Shown: positions 48,801 through 57,190 of the stretch, in pieces
How positions within the stretch are numbered: the first letter of the stretch is position 1
Layout of the letters: the number at the start of each line of letters is the position of its first letter
Assembly: GCA_017654935.2 (NCBI GenBank)
Contig: CM065686.1
Location: forward strand, 30,239,335-30,303,334
Reading direction: 5' to 3'
From: Phymorhynchus buccinoides
Lineage: Eukaryota; Mollusca; Gastropoda; Neogastropoda; Raphitomidae
Length of the DNA stretch: 64,000 nt
Translations under genes and position numbers: made by a program
The notes under the pieces: generated by a model
What the model saw: only the letters and a program-made list of their open reading frames with translations
Database searches by the model: none
Told to the model about the DNA's origin: nothing

Positions 48801-50383
48801 ATTTTTTTATATTAATACAGATAGCTGTAGCGGTGACCATGCCTTGGTTAAACCTCATCGGCTATGGCACCGCCACAAGAATATTAAGATATATATAGTT
48901 TCTTACTATTTTATCAGTCACATTATAAGGCGCAGGGGTCTCAGTCTAGGGGGAAAAAAGTATCGCCTTATAGTCCGTAGCATACGGTACATGCTTTATG
49001 CTGTCCAATACATCAAGCAACTTTGTGTCCTTGTCAGAAAATTAGTAATGGAATCCCTTGGGTGCCCTTAGCCTATCACATAATGGGCTTGGTGACTTCA
49101 CTTCTGTCATCAGTTGAAGGGGAATAACTGGCTATATTAACCCTTTCACCGCCAATGTCGCATTTATGCACCACAATGTTTTAACACCCATGTCACTAAA
49201 AGGCATCAAATCAGGGATTGTATTCCGCAGACCCTATTTTCTTGATTTTGGGAGCCTAATGTTATACGTGTCAGAGAGGAATTCCTAATATTGCAGATAC
49301 ATTTTTTTTCTCTACCCAGACAAGATTAACCCAATGACTACTGACCATTCGAACCGAGAATCGAACCCAGTCCCCGAGACAAGGGCATTAACTCCGAACG
49401 TCACACCAAATCTTTTCATTAAAAAAATCACCCAGAATAAAGTCTAACTCACATTTCATTTCTGAAAGATGCATATTGAATAGCAATGATGATATTATTA
49501 TTCCAAAGCTAACACACTGTCACACAACAAACCATGAATTGGAATAAAAAATCCGTAATGGTGCTCCGAGCATCGCGCCGAGTCAATACTGCGCACGTCG
49601 CGTGGAAAGAAGGGAAAACATTTGGGGTCACCTCGAAAAATCCGTTCAAAAAGACTAGTGGGTGCTTTCCCTTGCTGTAAGAACCAAAAACGGACCACTG
49701 AGAGTCAGGAAAAGGAAGCACTAACTTAGTATATTGCATTGTGGGTATGGAGAAAGGGAAAGTGAAACTACTAGACCTGGCGTTCAGCGGGCGCAATCGG
49801 CGTCATCGGGCACCAGGGAAGAAAAAAAAATCGGGCGGATTTCGGTTCTGCAGTCTTGAGAGGGTTAATGGTATTTTATTGCCGAAAAATAAAATTTTTG
49901 CCACATGGACTTTAACAGTTCCCTTTTCCATTTTGTAATATTGTTTGATATTTTTTATTTAAAAACATTATTCTTAAATTTGTCTGTCAGTCAGTGGATA
50001 ACATGTGATATATGTGCTTTCATACATAATCCTATACTCATAATCCTATGAGTATAAAAATGCCCTTGAGAAGATTTGAACTCGTCACTTTAGGATCACA
50101 AGTCAAATTTATTTGACTGATTTAGATACTGTGTTTTAGCCCACAATAACTCATTTCTGCTGATTTAGGTATTACAGCCCATATGACTCTGATATGTAAA
50201 TGGCCAGACAGCAGTATAGTGACAACTTTATAGTAACAATTCTTGATGGGAAAAGTTCATTCAAATTAGTCCTGTTTTGTTTTGATTTCAGTGTGCCCTG
50301 CCAATTGGAACCCAGACTCGAACCCGGACACCATCAAGCCCACGCCCACACAGTCCAAAGAGTATTTCGAAAAAGTGAACTAG
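33123..50383 (+). CDS. PRDX3: Mitochondrial thioredoxin-dependent peroxide reductase (typical 2-Cys peroxiredoxin), seven exons
   Basis: CDS exons: 33123-33152, 40949-41063, 41672-41813, 42906-43041, 44721-44824, 46545-46675, 50292-50383. They total 750 nt, 249 aa, all with GT-AG borders in phase. Residues 1-48 are Arg/Ser-rich without acidic residues until late, fitting a mitochondrial presequence, and the thioredoxin fold follows. Peroxidatic Cys100 is in FTFVCPTEL and resolving Cys221 in EVCPANW. GGLG (143-146) and a C-terminal YF in KEYFEKVN are the motifs that make eukaryotic 2-Cys enzymes prone to hyperoxidation. The enzyme reduces H2O2 in the matrix using thioredoxin-2. Intron 1 (7.8 kb) is full of transposons, and introns 3, 5 and 6 carry partial exon or exon-edge duplications. 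PRDX1/2 are excluded by the long presequence, although localisation is a prediction. Confidence 0.96.
33411..33652. mobile_element. MITE with about 50-bp inverted ends
   Basis: Left arm GTCGTATGAAAAAAGG and TAGCATCGTGTAAATTCTTC, right arm the complement. The core carries an internal CACTTTTTCCGTATTTGAAA block. A second, partial copy lies at 57367-57535. Located in PRDX3 intron 1. The target duplication is not clear. Confidence 0.8.
34361..34517 (+). mobile_element. Interspersed repeat R1 copy
   Basis: Carries the full CGGGACTTTACTGGTGTTGC core and the GACCGAGAGGACGTAAAACA end. Confidence 0.85.
34812..34896. repeat. 27-bp tandem repeat, three copies
   Basis: GAAATTACATCTAAATATGG followed by ATCAACA repeats three times head to tail. 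Confidence 0.95.
35195..35528 (+). pseudogene. LINE ORF1 fragment with PHD finger
   Basis: Starts [14 protein letters not shown] (ATG 35195), then after a frameshift a PHD-type zinc finger: CQVC, ECHDC, HKDC and WVCKP in order. PHD fingers are known in ORF1 proteins of CR1-type LINEs. It is interrupted at 35531 by a hAT-like element, and the matching 3' end of a LINE lies on the other side of that element. Confidence 0.75.
35531..36449 (+). mobile_element. hAT-like element with TTF-type zinc finger, defective
   Basis: Inverted ends CAGGGATGCAT (35531-35541) and ATGCATCCCTG (36439-36449) match hAT-style termini. Inside, the coding sequence starts [15 protein letters not shown] (35835) and after a frameshift continues with [20 protein letters not shown] and a zinc finger of the TTF/ZNF862 kind (MFCDWC, then a His near RHVLPSHK). 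The dimerisation and RNase-H-like catalytic regions are missing. I could not find an 8-bp target duplication, so the ends may be altered. It is a decayed internal-deletion derivative. Confidence 0.7.
36450..36835 (+). pseudogene. LINE 3' end with CCTGA repeat tail
   Basis: Reads [30 protein letters not shown] and [12 protein letters not shown], then a stop. The 3' UTR contains GAGAGGCCGCAAGGCCTAG and ends in (CTGAC)n repeats. Open and well preserved over the C-terminal about 85 codons. Confidence 0.8.
36838..36880. repeat. (TA)n microsatellite
   Basis: Pure TA tract next to the LINE tail. Confidence 0.97.
37145..38786 (-). mobile_element. Complete Tc1-like transposon with inverted repeats
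   Basis: Identical 20-base inverted segments CACAAAAAGTTAAGGATCAC lie at 37156-37175 and (complement) 38756-38775. The ends extend outward to TATAAGCTATC and TATACACTACT, with a TA target duplication. About 1.64 kb, with one intact transposase ORF. It lies antisense in PRDX3 intron 1, nested in a LINE. Confidence 0.93.
37391..38419 (-). CDS. Tc1-type transposase, intact
   Basis: 342 codons from ATG at 38419 ([16 protein letters not shown]). I chose this over the upstream ATG at 38584 because it matches the usual start of Tc1 transposases and the extra 55 residues look non-protein-like. The N-terminus has two helix-turn-helix regions (about 5-60 and 65-115) with the GRPKK linker typical of Tc1/Tc3. 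Catalytic residues: D154 in LFSDESRF, D244 in [10 protein letters not shown]279 in [10 protein letters not shown], with 34 residues between the last two, a DD34E arrangement. GGGSVMVWG is present. The enzyme excises and reinserts the element at TA sites. No stops or frameshifts, so it may be active or recently active. Confidence 0.95.
   Translation of the reverse strand: MPPRRKLSELDRGRAVAWFQDGVPKREVARRLQVSISVIVRLIQRFTATGRVHERRRSGRPKKTTPREDRLIERQALQTRTASSSIIRRQLRVATNINISQQTIRNRLHGFNLRSRRPAVRPRLTPAHRAARRAFCRRHVRWTRQQWSQVLFSDESRFTLNHNDGRLRVWRRPGERFIDATVQEKVAFGGGSVMVWGAFSLHHRTPLYHVQGNLTGLRYRDEILRPLAVPTLQQMGPPAVYQDDNARPHRARVVNDFLQQSGVNRMEWPACSPDLNPIENLWDELDRKVRSNHPPPRDAQHLYQMLQAEWQALPQRIFTTLVNSMRTRCVECQNSHGGYTHY
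39390..40940. other. PRDX3 intron 1, 3' part; no gene
   Basis: Short GT tracts (39560-39610, 39855-39875). A weak tRNA-like stretch around 40132-40205 (GATGGCTCATTTG and GGTCCGATTTTCGG) might be an old SINE head. Otherwise AT-rich unique sequence. Confidence 0.45.
40949..41063 (+). CDS. PRDX3: PRDX3 exon 2 (rest of presequence)
   Basis: Acceptor ATGTTCAG, donor GTAAGT. It encodes [20 protein letters not shown] through SFSL, Arg/Ser-rich, and ends with one base of a split Gly codon. Confidence 0.93.
41672..41813 (+). CDS. PRDX3: PRDX3 exon 3
   Basis: Acceptor CTTTTTTAG, donor GTGAGT. It encodes the start of the thioredoxin fold, including [17 protein letters not shown] and [10 protein letters not shown]. 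Confidence 0.97.
42113..42265. mobile_element. Short MITE-like element in PRDX3 intron 3
   Basis: CAATAGAGCATTTGCCACG at the left end and CGTGGCAAACGCCCTATTG at the right are near-perfect complements, about 153 bp apart end to end. No clear target duplication. Confidence 0.7.
42494..42800 (+). pseudogene. Decayed tandem copies of PRDX3 exon 4
   Basis: Copy one starts with an acceptor TTTGATTGTAG at 42494 and stays in frame for 21 codons (42495-42558). It aligns with exon 4 but reads [16 protein letters not shown], so the catalytic Cys position is His. No donor follows. Further fragments, at about 42661-42700 (GTTTGTTTGCCTCGCAGAGC) and 42746-42797 (GAGCTGATGATGTTCAGGGA), also align with exon 4. 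They look like unequal-exchange duplicates of the exon and its acceptor side. Confidence 0.8.
42906..43041 (+). CDS. PRDX3: PRDX3 exon 4 (peroxidatic cysteine)
   Basis: Acceptor TTTGATTGCAG, donor GTATGA (weak). It encodes [20 protein letters not shown] through AWINLPRK and contains Cys100, with Thr97 and Pro101 in the active-site loop. Confidence 0.97.
43322..44273. mobile_element. PiggyBac-like non-autonomous element
   Basis: TTAA at both ends (43322-43325, 44270-44273). Termini read CTCTCTTGTGCGGTG and, inverted from the right, CCCTCTTGTGCCTGACG. Inside, two related blocks about 240 bp apart encode short acidic starts ([16 protein letters not shown] and [16 protein letters not shown]), like the acidic N-termini of piggyBac transposases. 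No catalytic domain remains. Located in PRDX3 intron 4. Confidence 0.8.
44721..44824 (+). CDS. PRDX3: PRDX3 exon 5 (GGLG motif)
   Basis: Acceptor GCGCTGTGCAG, donor GTAAATC. It encodes [20 protein letters not shown] through EGAGVALR. If the donor were skipped the frame would stop at once, because the TAA lies inside the donor. Confidence 0.96.
44916..45931 (+). repeat. About eight tandem copies of the 3' half of PRDX3 exon 5 plus its donor and (ATC)n
   Basis: Copies at 44916-44992, 45039-45115, 45150-45226, 45261-45316 (truncated), 45371-45437, 45562-45628, 45725-45792 and 45856-45931. Each has about 65-77 bp of exon 5 from CCTCTGCTGGCTGAC (or a later point) to the exon end, most followed by GTAAATCATC and an ATC/ATT trinucleotide spacer. 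Copies one to three and eight remain open in the exon 5 frame and encode near-identical segments ending GVALR or GVAFR. Copies five to seven share an internal rearrangement (ACTGCAGACA). Confidence 0.93.
45932..46544. other. End of PRDX3 intron 5, no gene
   Basis: ATC-rich to about 46030, then unique sequence to the exon 6 acceptor. Confidence 0.6.
46545..46675 (+). CDS. PRDX3: PRDX3 exon 6
   Basis: Acceptor TTGCTTTCAG, donor GTAAGA. It encodes [20 protein letters not shown] and [21 protein letters not shown]. Confidence 0.97.
46676..47610. repeat. 189-bp tandem repeat beginning at the exon 6 splice donor
   Basis: Copies start with GTAAGATTATAGG at 46676 (the real donor), 46865, 47054 and 47337. 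Internal copies are preceded by CAAAG, so each keeps a donor-like AAAG/GTAAGA. The last two copies are each followed by a further 100-bp segment (AACAATGAAAAAACGTGCAG), giving a higher-order period of 283 bp. Entirely intronic. Confidence 0.93.
47654..48268 (+). mobile_element. Candidate Helitron-like non-autonomous element, copy 2
   Basis: Starts TCATATAGTAATAAGGCAAG after an A and ends GCGTTGCGCTAG before a T, as expected for Helitron insertion between A and T with a CTRR end. The 5' 230 bp matches 26428-27029 inverted. Near the end, GGCGTTACC-type units repeat four times (48205-48260). No clear terminal hairpin was resolved and no Rep/helicase is encoded. Confidence 0.5.
48377..48989. mobile_element. 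MITE with TA target site, carrying two R1 copies
   Basis: Left end TACCATATTTTACGGACTAC and right end (complement) TACCGTATGCTACGGACTAT are inverted repeats continuing into AGGCG, with TA at each boundary. Inside lie two minus-strand R1 copies (48444-48632 and 48680-48868), a tandem duplication of period about 236 bp. Confidence 0.78.
48444..48868 (-). repeat. Interspersed repeat R1, two tandem copies
   Basis: Both contain GGAGGCAATGCCCGGAGGCA and GTAAAGTCCCGATTTTTTAT (minus-sense core). Their small ORFs are by-products. Confidence 0.88.
49137..49868. mobile_element. Possible TTAA-bounded element
   Basis: Begins TTAACCCTTTCACCGCCAAT, the same end as at 10376 and 30255. A matching GAGAGGGTTAA at the right is a weak inverted partner. 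Within it, about 49330-49400 (minus) carries GGTTCGATTCT, a B-box-like sequence of a possible SINE head. Confidence 0.4.
50292..50383 (+). CDS. PRDX3: PRDX3 exon 7 (resolving cysteine, stop)
   Basis: Acceptor TTGATTTCAG. It encodes [20 protein letters not shown] and SKEYFEKVN, then TAG. Contains Cys221 and the YF motif. Confidence 0.97.
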
Positions 50384-52310
50384 AAAGTTTTTGATTGAGT
50401 GGTGCAGTGATAATAAATTAGTGTAGAAATCTGATGTATTTAGCCTCTGTTGGGTAGATTTGATGTTTGTTGTTTGCCAGTGCTGTGGTTGATGGAGAAG
50501 AATTCAGCGAATGTGATTATCATGGAGTGTTCTGGTGGGTTGTGAACATTTGATTTTAATCTTATTTGTGTATTTGATACAAACTGTTAGGTTGGTTAAA
50601 GTAAAGGTTGGTGAAATAAGTGTATTGTCTATTTTTTTCACCCAGCCAAAGACAAACCCAAACATGCCTTGCACTCACAGACATGCACTCATCTACATTC
50701 ACACCCACACCCACACACGCTTATAAAATATGAATGAATATGGATTTTATTCTGATAAAAGACAGTGTTAACACTGTTGCCAGAGAAAAGACTGAGTGGT
50801 CAAATCATTAGCTTGTTTTATTTGTTTGTTTTGTTTTGGTGCTATTTTTGGTTGTTCCTGGGGGTTTTTTAGGTTTGTTTGTTTTTTAATTCTGGATTAA
50901 AAAAAATACTTTTGTCAGATTCACCTGTGGTACCCCACACTAAAAAAATAAATGAAATGATGATAAAGAAATGTTTTTTAATTATTATTTTAAAGGAAAA
51001 TAACGGTTGTAAGTAAATTGGTTGGCGTTTGAAAACTTTGTGCAGTCATGAAAAAAATGCAGTACATGTATAAGTGTCAATCCAGATCAACTCCAAATTT
51101 CAAAAGGTGCATCAAAATGTGTTCATAGATGTGTGAGTAAAAATAAGAAAAATACTCGTTAACAATAACTTAGAACATTACCACATTGCAATGATAATAC
51201 GAGGGTAAAAACACACTGATAGAGATGATGTCCTATCAATAAGGCATTTAAGTTGAATCAGTGAATGCAAGATGCAATACAAAGAAAAGCTTGAATTGTT
51301 TTTGTGTTCAGCTATTGGATTTTTTTTTAGTATTTTTCATTTGCAATCATAATGGTTTTTGCTTCTGTGTATTTAATCAGAATTTAGAGTGCTCTCCCAA
51401 GTGTTTTCATGATATGTTGATGAAAAAAATAATTGTTCAATGTATATTCCTTGAGTTGTACTTGTTATGCCCTTACCATCAAATTTGTGAATTTGGTAAA
51501 ACAAAAGGTTTTTCTTTAAATTGCATAACTGAAAATCCTGAGCTGCTTTTTTTTTGTGAGAAGAAAAGAGTCTTTGCATAAGATGAACATCTAAAACATT
51601 TGCTGCAAATTTGGTGCAATTTTGTTGAGTTGTCTTTATCTTTGTTTTCTTCTACAGAATTCAAGTTTTACATTTTCTGCGCTGTTTGTGCTGTTTCCTT
51701 GGTGTATGTTGCATTTGTGTGGGGGTTTTGTGGTGTTTTTTGTTATACTGTTGTTGTTTTCTGTTTATTTGTTTAGAAGCTCCCATCAAATGATGGAAAT
51801 ATAGTCCAGAGTTTAATGTTAAAGCATTTGTTTGATAGTATCAACTTGTTTTTTAAAAGTGTGTTCAGCATCCTTCAACCTCGAAGAAGTACATACAGAA
51901 TATTTGTACATATACAGATAGTGGAACAATCCTGGAGGTACAGTACTGCAATTCCAGGAAAGTCCCGATGTTTTGGAGAAAAAAACGATATAGAGTATTA
52001 AGTAGTTGAAAGTGTTGATAGTATCAACTTTTTTTTCCTTTTCTCTTTTATTCCCCCAAAGTTTATTCTTCCCTGTGTGAGAAAAGTATTTTTCATTGTA
52101 TGTTAATCAGTTGTATGCATCCCCTTTTTTCCTTCTGTGTTTGTCTACTAGTAAGTGAAGTCCGGAGCTGAAGCAGCAATGTGGTTTGATTTTTTTTTTA
52201 ACTGTGTGAATGACATATTTTGATGATCAATAAAATGTTTTTCTCTCATGAAGCAAATCTCTTGTGTGTACGTGTGTGCATGACATACCTGAGTTATTTT
52301 TAATGTTAGT
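50384..52310. other. PRDX3 3' UTR and downstream sequence, no gene
   Basis: AT-rich. AATAAA occurs at about 52229, and ATAATAAATTAG about 25 bases after the stop is a weak alternative. A short R1-like fragment lies at about 51933-51975 (minus). The small ORFs here are not convincing. Confidence 0.5.
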
Positions 52311-52686
52311 CTTTTTTGTGGTATGTTAGTCTCAGAGACCTATCTCTGAAATTCAGGTTGCTCCCACCTGGGGAGAACATCGCCGCAAGCGCAGCACCAC
52401 CCACAGGATGCATGCTATTTGAGTTTGTGTCATCCACTCCACCAGCACAACATGGCCTAATCCTATTGAGTAGTGGAATGGGGTTTAACGTGTGAGCAAG
52501 ATCTTGTGCATGCATTCACACACAGGACCTCGGTATTAAATCTCATATGAAGGACTAGGAAATAGGTGTAAAGTGAATTTTCCAAGGTCACAATACCGCT
52601 GATGGAGCTGAGTTTGAACCTCTGCACTCGCAAACATGTTGGATTACGAGCCGGCAACTTTAACCGCCTGAGCCACGGCACTGTCT
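52311..52686 (-). mobile_element. tRNA-derived SINE (family B)
   Basis: On the minus strand the head reads GTGCCGTGGCTCAGGCGGTT (A box) and AGGTTCAAACTC (B box). A body follows, then a tail GGTGGGAGCAACCTGAATTT shared with SINE family A. The heads are different, so two SINE families share one 3' tail. Confidence 0.85.
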
Positions 52687-52689
52687 TGT

Positions 52690-53316
52690 ATCATTTATGA
52701 AAGGGAAGAAAATATGTATCTGAACAATGAGCTTGATCAATTCAAAGTGTTGGTCAATTTATTGGTAGGTGGACACCCTAATGTTAACATTAATTTGTAA
52801 AGAAACTTTAACTTTTACAGCAGTAATGCTGATTCACAAAAAAAGGGCAATCATGTAATAAGCGTACAATTGATATTTTATTTGATCAAAGGATGGTTCA
52901 AATTAACTCAAAAATGTAATGAATTGGGTGATGCCTTAGCTATCCCTAAAATATTGAAACTCTGAAATATTGGAAGCATTTTTAATGCCATTTTCAACAG
53001 ACACACAGGCAAACCAACCAAACTGAAAATAAAATTATGTGGAACATGCAGAAATTGTACACACTGATCTCTTTCTGTTTCTTGCCAAATTTTAACGAAT
53101 GTTGTAATAGAGTAAATCAACGCTGTTGACGTTTATTTCTTGGTGAAGAAGTGTTGTAAAGTTATTAACAAAAGCATGGAAGCAACCTTGCCTTGGATAC
53201 CAGGCGGCGCCTGTTTTTCAAAATTTTGACCACCCCCCAAAAATGGATTCAAAGTTCAAGTGGGAAAAAAGTGTTGAATTATCACTTTACAAGCCTGGAA
53301 TAAGCTTCAAATTGAG
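52690..53316. other. No gene recognised
   Basis: Unique AT-rich sequence. Confidence 0.5.
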
Positions 53317-54115
53317 TATGATTTTGCTTTTTCTTCAGCTTTGGGGGGGGGGGGGGGCGGCATTGCCCCCTGACCCCCCAGGGGTCCTGCCAGGGGAAGC
53401 GGCCCCTGGGGGGAGTATGATTTTGCTTTTTCTTCAGCTTGGGGTGGGGGGGGGGGGGGGGGGGGGGGGCCCCCCCCTGACCCCCCAGGGGTCCTGCCAG
53501 GGGACTCAGCGGCCCCTGGGGGGAGTATGATTTTGCTTTTTCTTCAGCTTGGGGTGGGGGGGGGGGGGGGGGGGGGGTTGCCCCCTGACCCCCCAGGGGT
53601 CCTGCCAGGGGACTCAGCGGCCCCTGGGGGGAGTATGATTTTGCTTTTTCTTCAGCTTGGGGTGGGGGGGGGGGGGGCGTTGCCCCCTGACCCCCCAGGG
53701 GTCCTGCCAGGGGACTCAGCGGCCCCTGGGGGGAGTATGATTTTGCTTTTTCTTCAGCGTGGGGGGCGTTGCCCCCTGACCCCCCAGGGGTCCTGCCAGG
53801 GGACTCAGCGGCCCCTGGGGGGAGTATGATTTTGCTTTTTCTTCAGCTTGGGGGTGGGGGGGGGGGGGACGTTGCCCCCTGACCCCCCAGGGGTCCTGCC
53901 AGGGGACTCAGCGGCCCCTGGGGGGAGTATGATTTTGCTTTTTCTTCAGCTTGGGGGGTGGGGGGGGGGGGGCGTTGCCCCCTGACCCCCCAGGGGTCCT
54001 GCCAGGGGACTCAGCGGCCCCTGGGGGGAGTATGATTTTGCTTTTTCTTCAGCGTGGGGGGCGTTGCCCCCTGACCCCCCAGGGGTCCTGCCAGGGGACT
54101 CAGCGGCCCCTGCAC
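53317..54115. repeat. G-rich tandem array, eight units of about 90-110 bp
   Basis: Each unit has AGTATGATTTTGCTTTTTCT, then TCAGC, a G run of variable length, CCCCCTGACCCCCCAGGGGT and GGGGACTCAGCGGCCCCTGG. Units begin near 53317, 53416, 53527, 53631, 53736, 53825, 53928 and 54031. Length variation is almost entirely in the G runs. A single related block sits at 22820-22960. ORFs over it are repeat artefacts. Confidence 0.94.
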
Positions 54116-54688
54116 CCCTGCCTTGCCTGTGTTTGGATTTTCTCCAGCTGCATCCATGCAAAAGAAGCAACTCTAACTTTTCTTTCCTGCAATAATGTAA
54201 TGTCATTAATTATTTAAGTGACATAATGGAATGTTGGTATAAATTGACACTTACTTTGTGCAAGGTGGGGCAAAGATTCCTAGTAAATACACCAGACTTG
54301 AATTATCCTGTCCAGTTTTGATGTTAGAGCCATTTGAAGTCTGACATTCAAGACACACCATTTGCATAAATCTGACATGTATAGAAGACGAAATTGTAGC
54401 TCTTTGTTTCTATTGACATGATCAAAGAATAATTAAATAAATAGTGAAATCATTGAAAATTGCCTTTCATGTCCTGAATACTAGTAGAATAGATAAAAAT
54501 AGACATAAACATGCCCTACACAGAAAATATATATTTTGGGGGTTGTTGACTCATCTCTACTGCGCGAATTCCTACTGCGCAAATTTCTACTGTGCAATTT
54601 TTTAAAATGGGTGGGGTGGGGGGAGTCCCCGTGTTTTACTATTCATTGTATGTATGTTCAAATTATTTTCTGTTTCTTCTCTCTGCCC
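54116..54688. other. No gene recognised
   Basis: Unique sequence. A short direct repeat around 54560-54600 (CTACTGCGCAAATT-type, three times). Confidence 0.5.
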
Positions 54689-54796
<108 letters not shown>

Positions 54797-55018
54797 GTAA
54801 ATATTTTTCAAGACTGATTCGTTGTTCAATATGCACATTATCATTTATGTGTTTTTTTTCTTGTTCTGTGTATTATCCCCTTCAAATGGGGCTATGGCCT
54901 TTTCTTGACTAAACCATCGTTATCATTATCGTCTCTCTTTCTGTATCTCTCTGCTCTCTCTCTCTCTCTCTCTCATAGGGGCCTACACATTAACAAAAAA
55001 ATCGGAATGCTCGCGTAC

Positions 55019-55019
55019 C

Positions 55020-55050
<31 letters not shown>

Positions 55051-55056
55051 GCGCGT
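55019..55056. repeat. (CA)n-(CG)n alternating tract
   Basis: CA repeats passing into about ten CG dinucleotides, a strong Z-DNA-forming sequence. CG runs are rare elsewhere in the window. Confidence 0.95.
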
Positions 55057-55457
55057 ATGCATACAGAGAGAGAAAGGAGTGGGTAGATAAATGAACAGAA
55101 ATTAAAACTGCTTCATAACACAAGTTCAAAAGTACACATCAGTGACACTCCCTATATAGGTGTCACTCGCAACACCCTGTTTTTCGTGGACTTAAAATAT
55201 ATCAGCTTTTTTATTTATTTTTGAGCCCTGAGATCAAAAGGTGCACGTACAAACCTACCCCTACTTTTGGAATTGACCCAGCCGGGCAGAAAATACCGTT
55301 CTAGTCATATTCGCTTTCACATAGAACATAGATATGGAGAGACCGATCTCTGTATAGAACTCCAGTGTAACGGTATTCAAATGCTTTCCTGCACTCCTTT
55401 TTCGGTATTCTTTCCTTGATGTGTTGTACATGTATGTGTCGTGCCCAACTCGCAGAA

Positions 55458-55600
55458 TTGCCTAGTCTGTAGATTAGGCAGCCACTTTGCCTAGTTTGTG
55501 AACTAGGCACTCAGACTGCCTAATTCGTAAACTAACTTTTCAGACGTGCCTAATTTACAGACTAGGCAGCCTAATCTGTAGAATATGCAGCCTAGTCTTA
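55458..55600. repeat. Array of short imperfect palindromes
   Basis: Five or six units of the form GCCTAGTCTGTAGATTAGGC, each able to pair with itself, spaced about 25-35 bases apart with differing spacers. Some units vary both arms together (CTAGT with ACTAG, CTAGTC with GATTAG). Confidence 0.75.
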
Positions 55601-56329
55601 TTATGCAGTCCTTGTTTTATTCTCCTAAATAAACTCCTCTATATTTTAACACCAAGATAATGTACGCGAGAAGTTATAGATTATAGAGGCAGTTAAAAAG
55701 GCGTACGATATTAGCCTACCTTGCATTTCATAGTTACTATGGATTTCTGTAATTGAAATAGGGCCTGCAGGAATCTAATGTCGATTTCTTACTATCAATA
55801 TAAAAATTAAGGTATTTAAATCACTCACACCACCCCCACCCCCACACCACAACAAAATCAATGGAATATTCACATTGTTAATACCGAAACCCTATGCTAA
55901 GTTTCGTCATAATCGGTTACGGTAATTGTTATTTGAGAAACGTTTTACACACTGAAACGGTTTATTTACTTTTTTGTTTTTACTTTTTTTCATTTGTGGT
56001 TTATAACCACTAGTCATAGCAAAACCAAGGGTAACTGCTAACTAGTCTTTCTTACTAGGCAGAGTCGTCTTCCGTTTCCTGTTGCGGGAAATAAAATCAA
56101 CTCAGCTAGTCAGACCAGCAGATGAGGTCAGCCAGGTGAGCCGCAAAAGGTAAACCTCACGTCGTACGGCTTTTGACAATTATTATTGTCACGTCTTAGT
56201 ATTTTTGTGTCTTGAGTTTTCATTATCACCTTTAGGGTGGTTCCTGGTTTCGTAGTGGCCACATTATGGCATACAATCGATGAAAAGTACAATAATCATA
56301 GATAAAACAAGAAATAGTGATGGTAAGTT
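55601..56329. other. No gene recognised
   Basis: Unique AT-rich sequence. Confidence 0.5.
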
Positions 56330-56837
56330 GTTTATTAAAAAATATTGTTTTACTAACAGAATTGTTAACCTATGGAATGATTTACGGCAATATTAACATT
56401 TCTTCCCCTCAACCCAAAACGGTACAAGTGCAGTTGTAGTGCACGCGCACTATAACTTCACTTGCGCTCCAAGTGTCAAGTGTACTATCCGGGACAGAAA
56501 ATATTGGTGATTTTTTTTGACGGAAAAAGTGATATTTTTATTCTTCAAATCCCCTATAGAGACAGCACTTTTCCGTATAAGATGGCTCAGATAGTGTTGT
56601 GAGGGGAAGAAATGTTAATATTGCCTGATTTACCAGTGGACCTAAAATGTGCACCCAATACTAATACATTCAAAAATCGTCTAGATAATCCTCCAAAATT
56701 TATAAATATATTTAGAATCATTGATTAAAATTGCATGATAGGAAAATTCAACCGATTACACCAAAGATACAAAATAAAAATTGATGATTCGATGGGACTG
56801 CCAAAAAGCTTGACGGCTTATTTAGTCCCTACCCCTA

Positions 56838-56886
<49 letters not shown>

Positions 56887-56890
56887 TTAA
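56330..56890 (+). pseudogene. LINE 3' end with (CTA)n tail, split by a hAT-type MITE
   Basis: Reads TNRIVNLWND before and LKCAPNTNTFKNRLDNPPKF after the MITE. The 3' UTR contains AAAAAGCTTGACGGCTTATT and a (CTA)n tail (56833-56886). Confidence 0.82.
56386..56625. mobile_element. 240-bp hAT-type MITE with perfect 8-bp target duplication
   Basis: Ends GGCAATATTAACATTTCTTC and its complement are identical over 26 bases. TGATTTAC is present immediately before (56378-56385) and after (56626-56633). It splits LINE coding sequence, so removing it and one TGATTTAC restores the LINE reading order. The 8-bp duplication points to hAT-family transposase. Confidence 0.93.
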
Positions 56891-56904
56891 CAGAACCAGT
56901 ACTA

Positions 56905-57190
56905 ACACCCGCAAACTGGGTTTTTTACTAACCGTGTTGTTCAGATGTGGAATAATCTACCAATTAACATAAAGAATGCACCTAACATTAATGAACTCAA
57001 AAATCTTTTCGACGAAAACACAAATTTGAAAACAAAATTTATCATTTTTTAATAATAAACAAAGCCATTCCTAAAAAAAAATACTGTTTAATTTAGTTTT
57101 AGTTTAAGGAGACACAAACCACGTTTTAATTTTTTTTAAATGTCAAAAGTCAAATTCACTGAGAAGGGGCGTAAAAGGGCCGCGATACCT
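56905..57190 (+). pseudogene. Second LINE 3' end, directly downstream
   Basis: Reads FTNRVVQMWNNLPINIKNAP and ELKNLFDEN, and ends with GGGCCGCGATACC and (CTAC)n. Head-to-tail with the previous copy, separated by its (CTA)n tail. Confidence 0.75.

Noticed and set aside
53243..54217. Gly/Pro-rich ORFs
   Set aside because: Translations of the G-rich tandem array. Frames change with each G-run length.
55458..55600. CRISPR-like array
   Set aside because: Eukaryotic context, repeats are imperfect and spacers irregular, with no cas genes. Kept only as a palindrome array.
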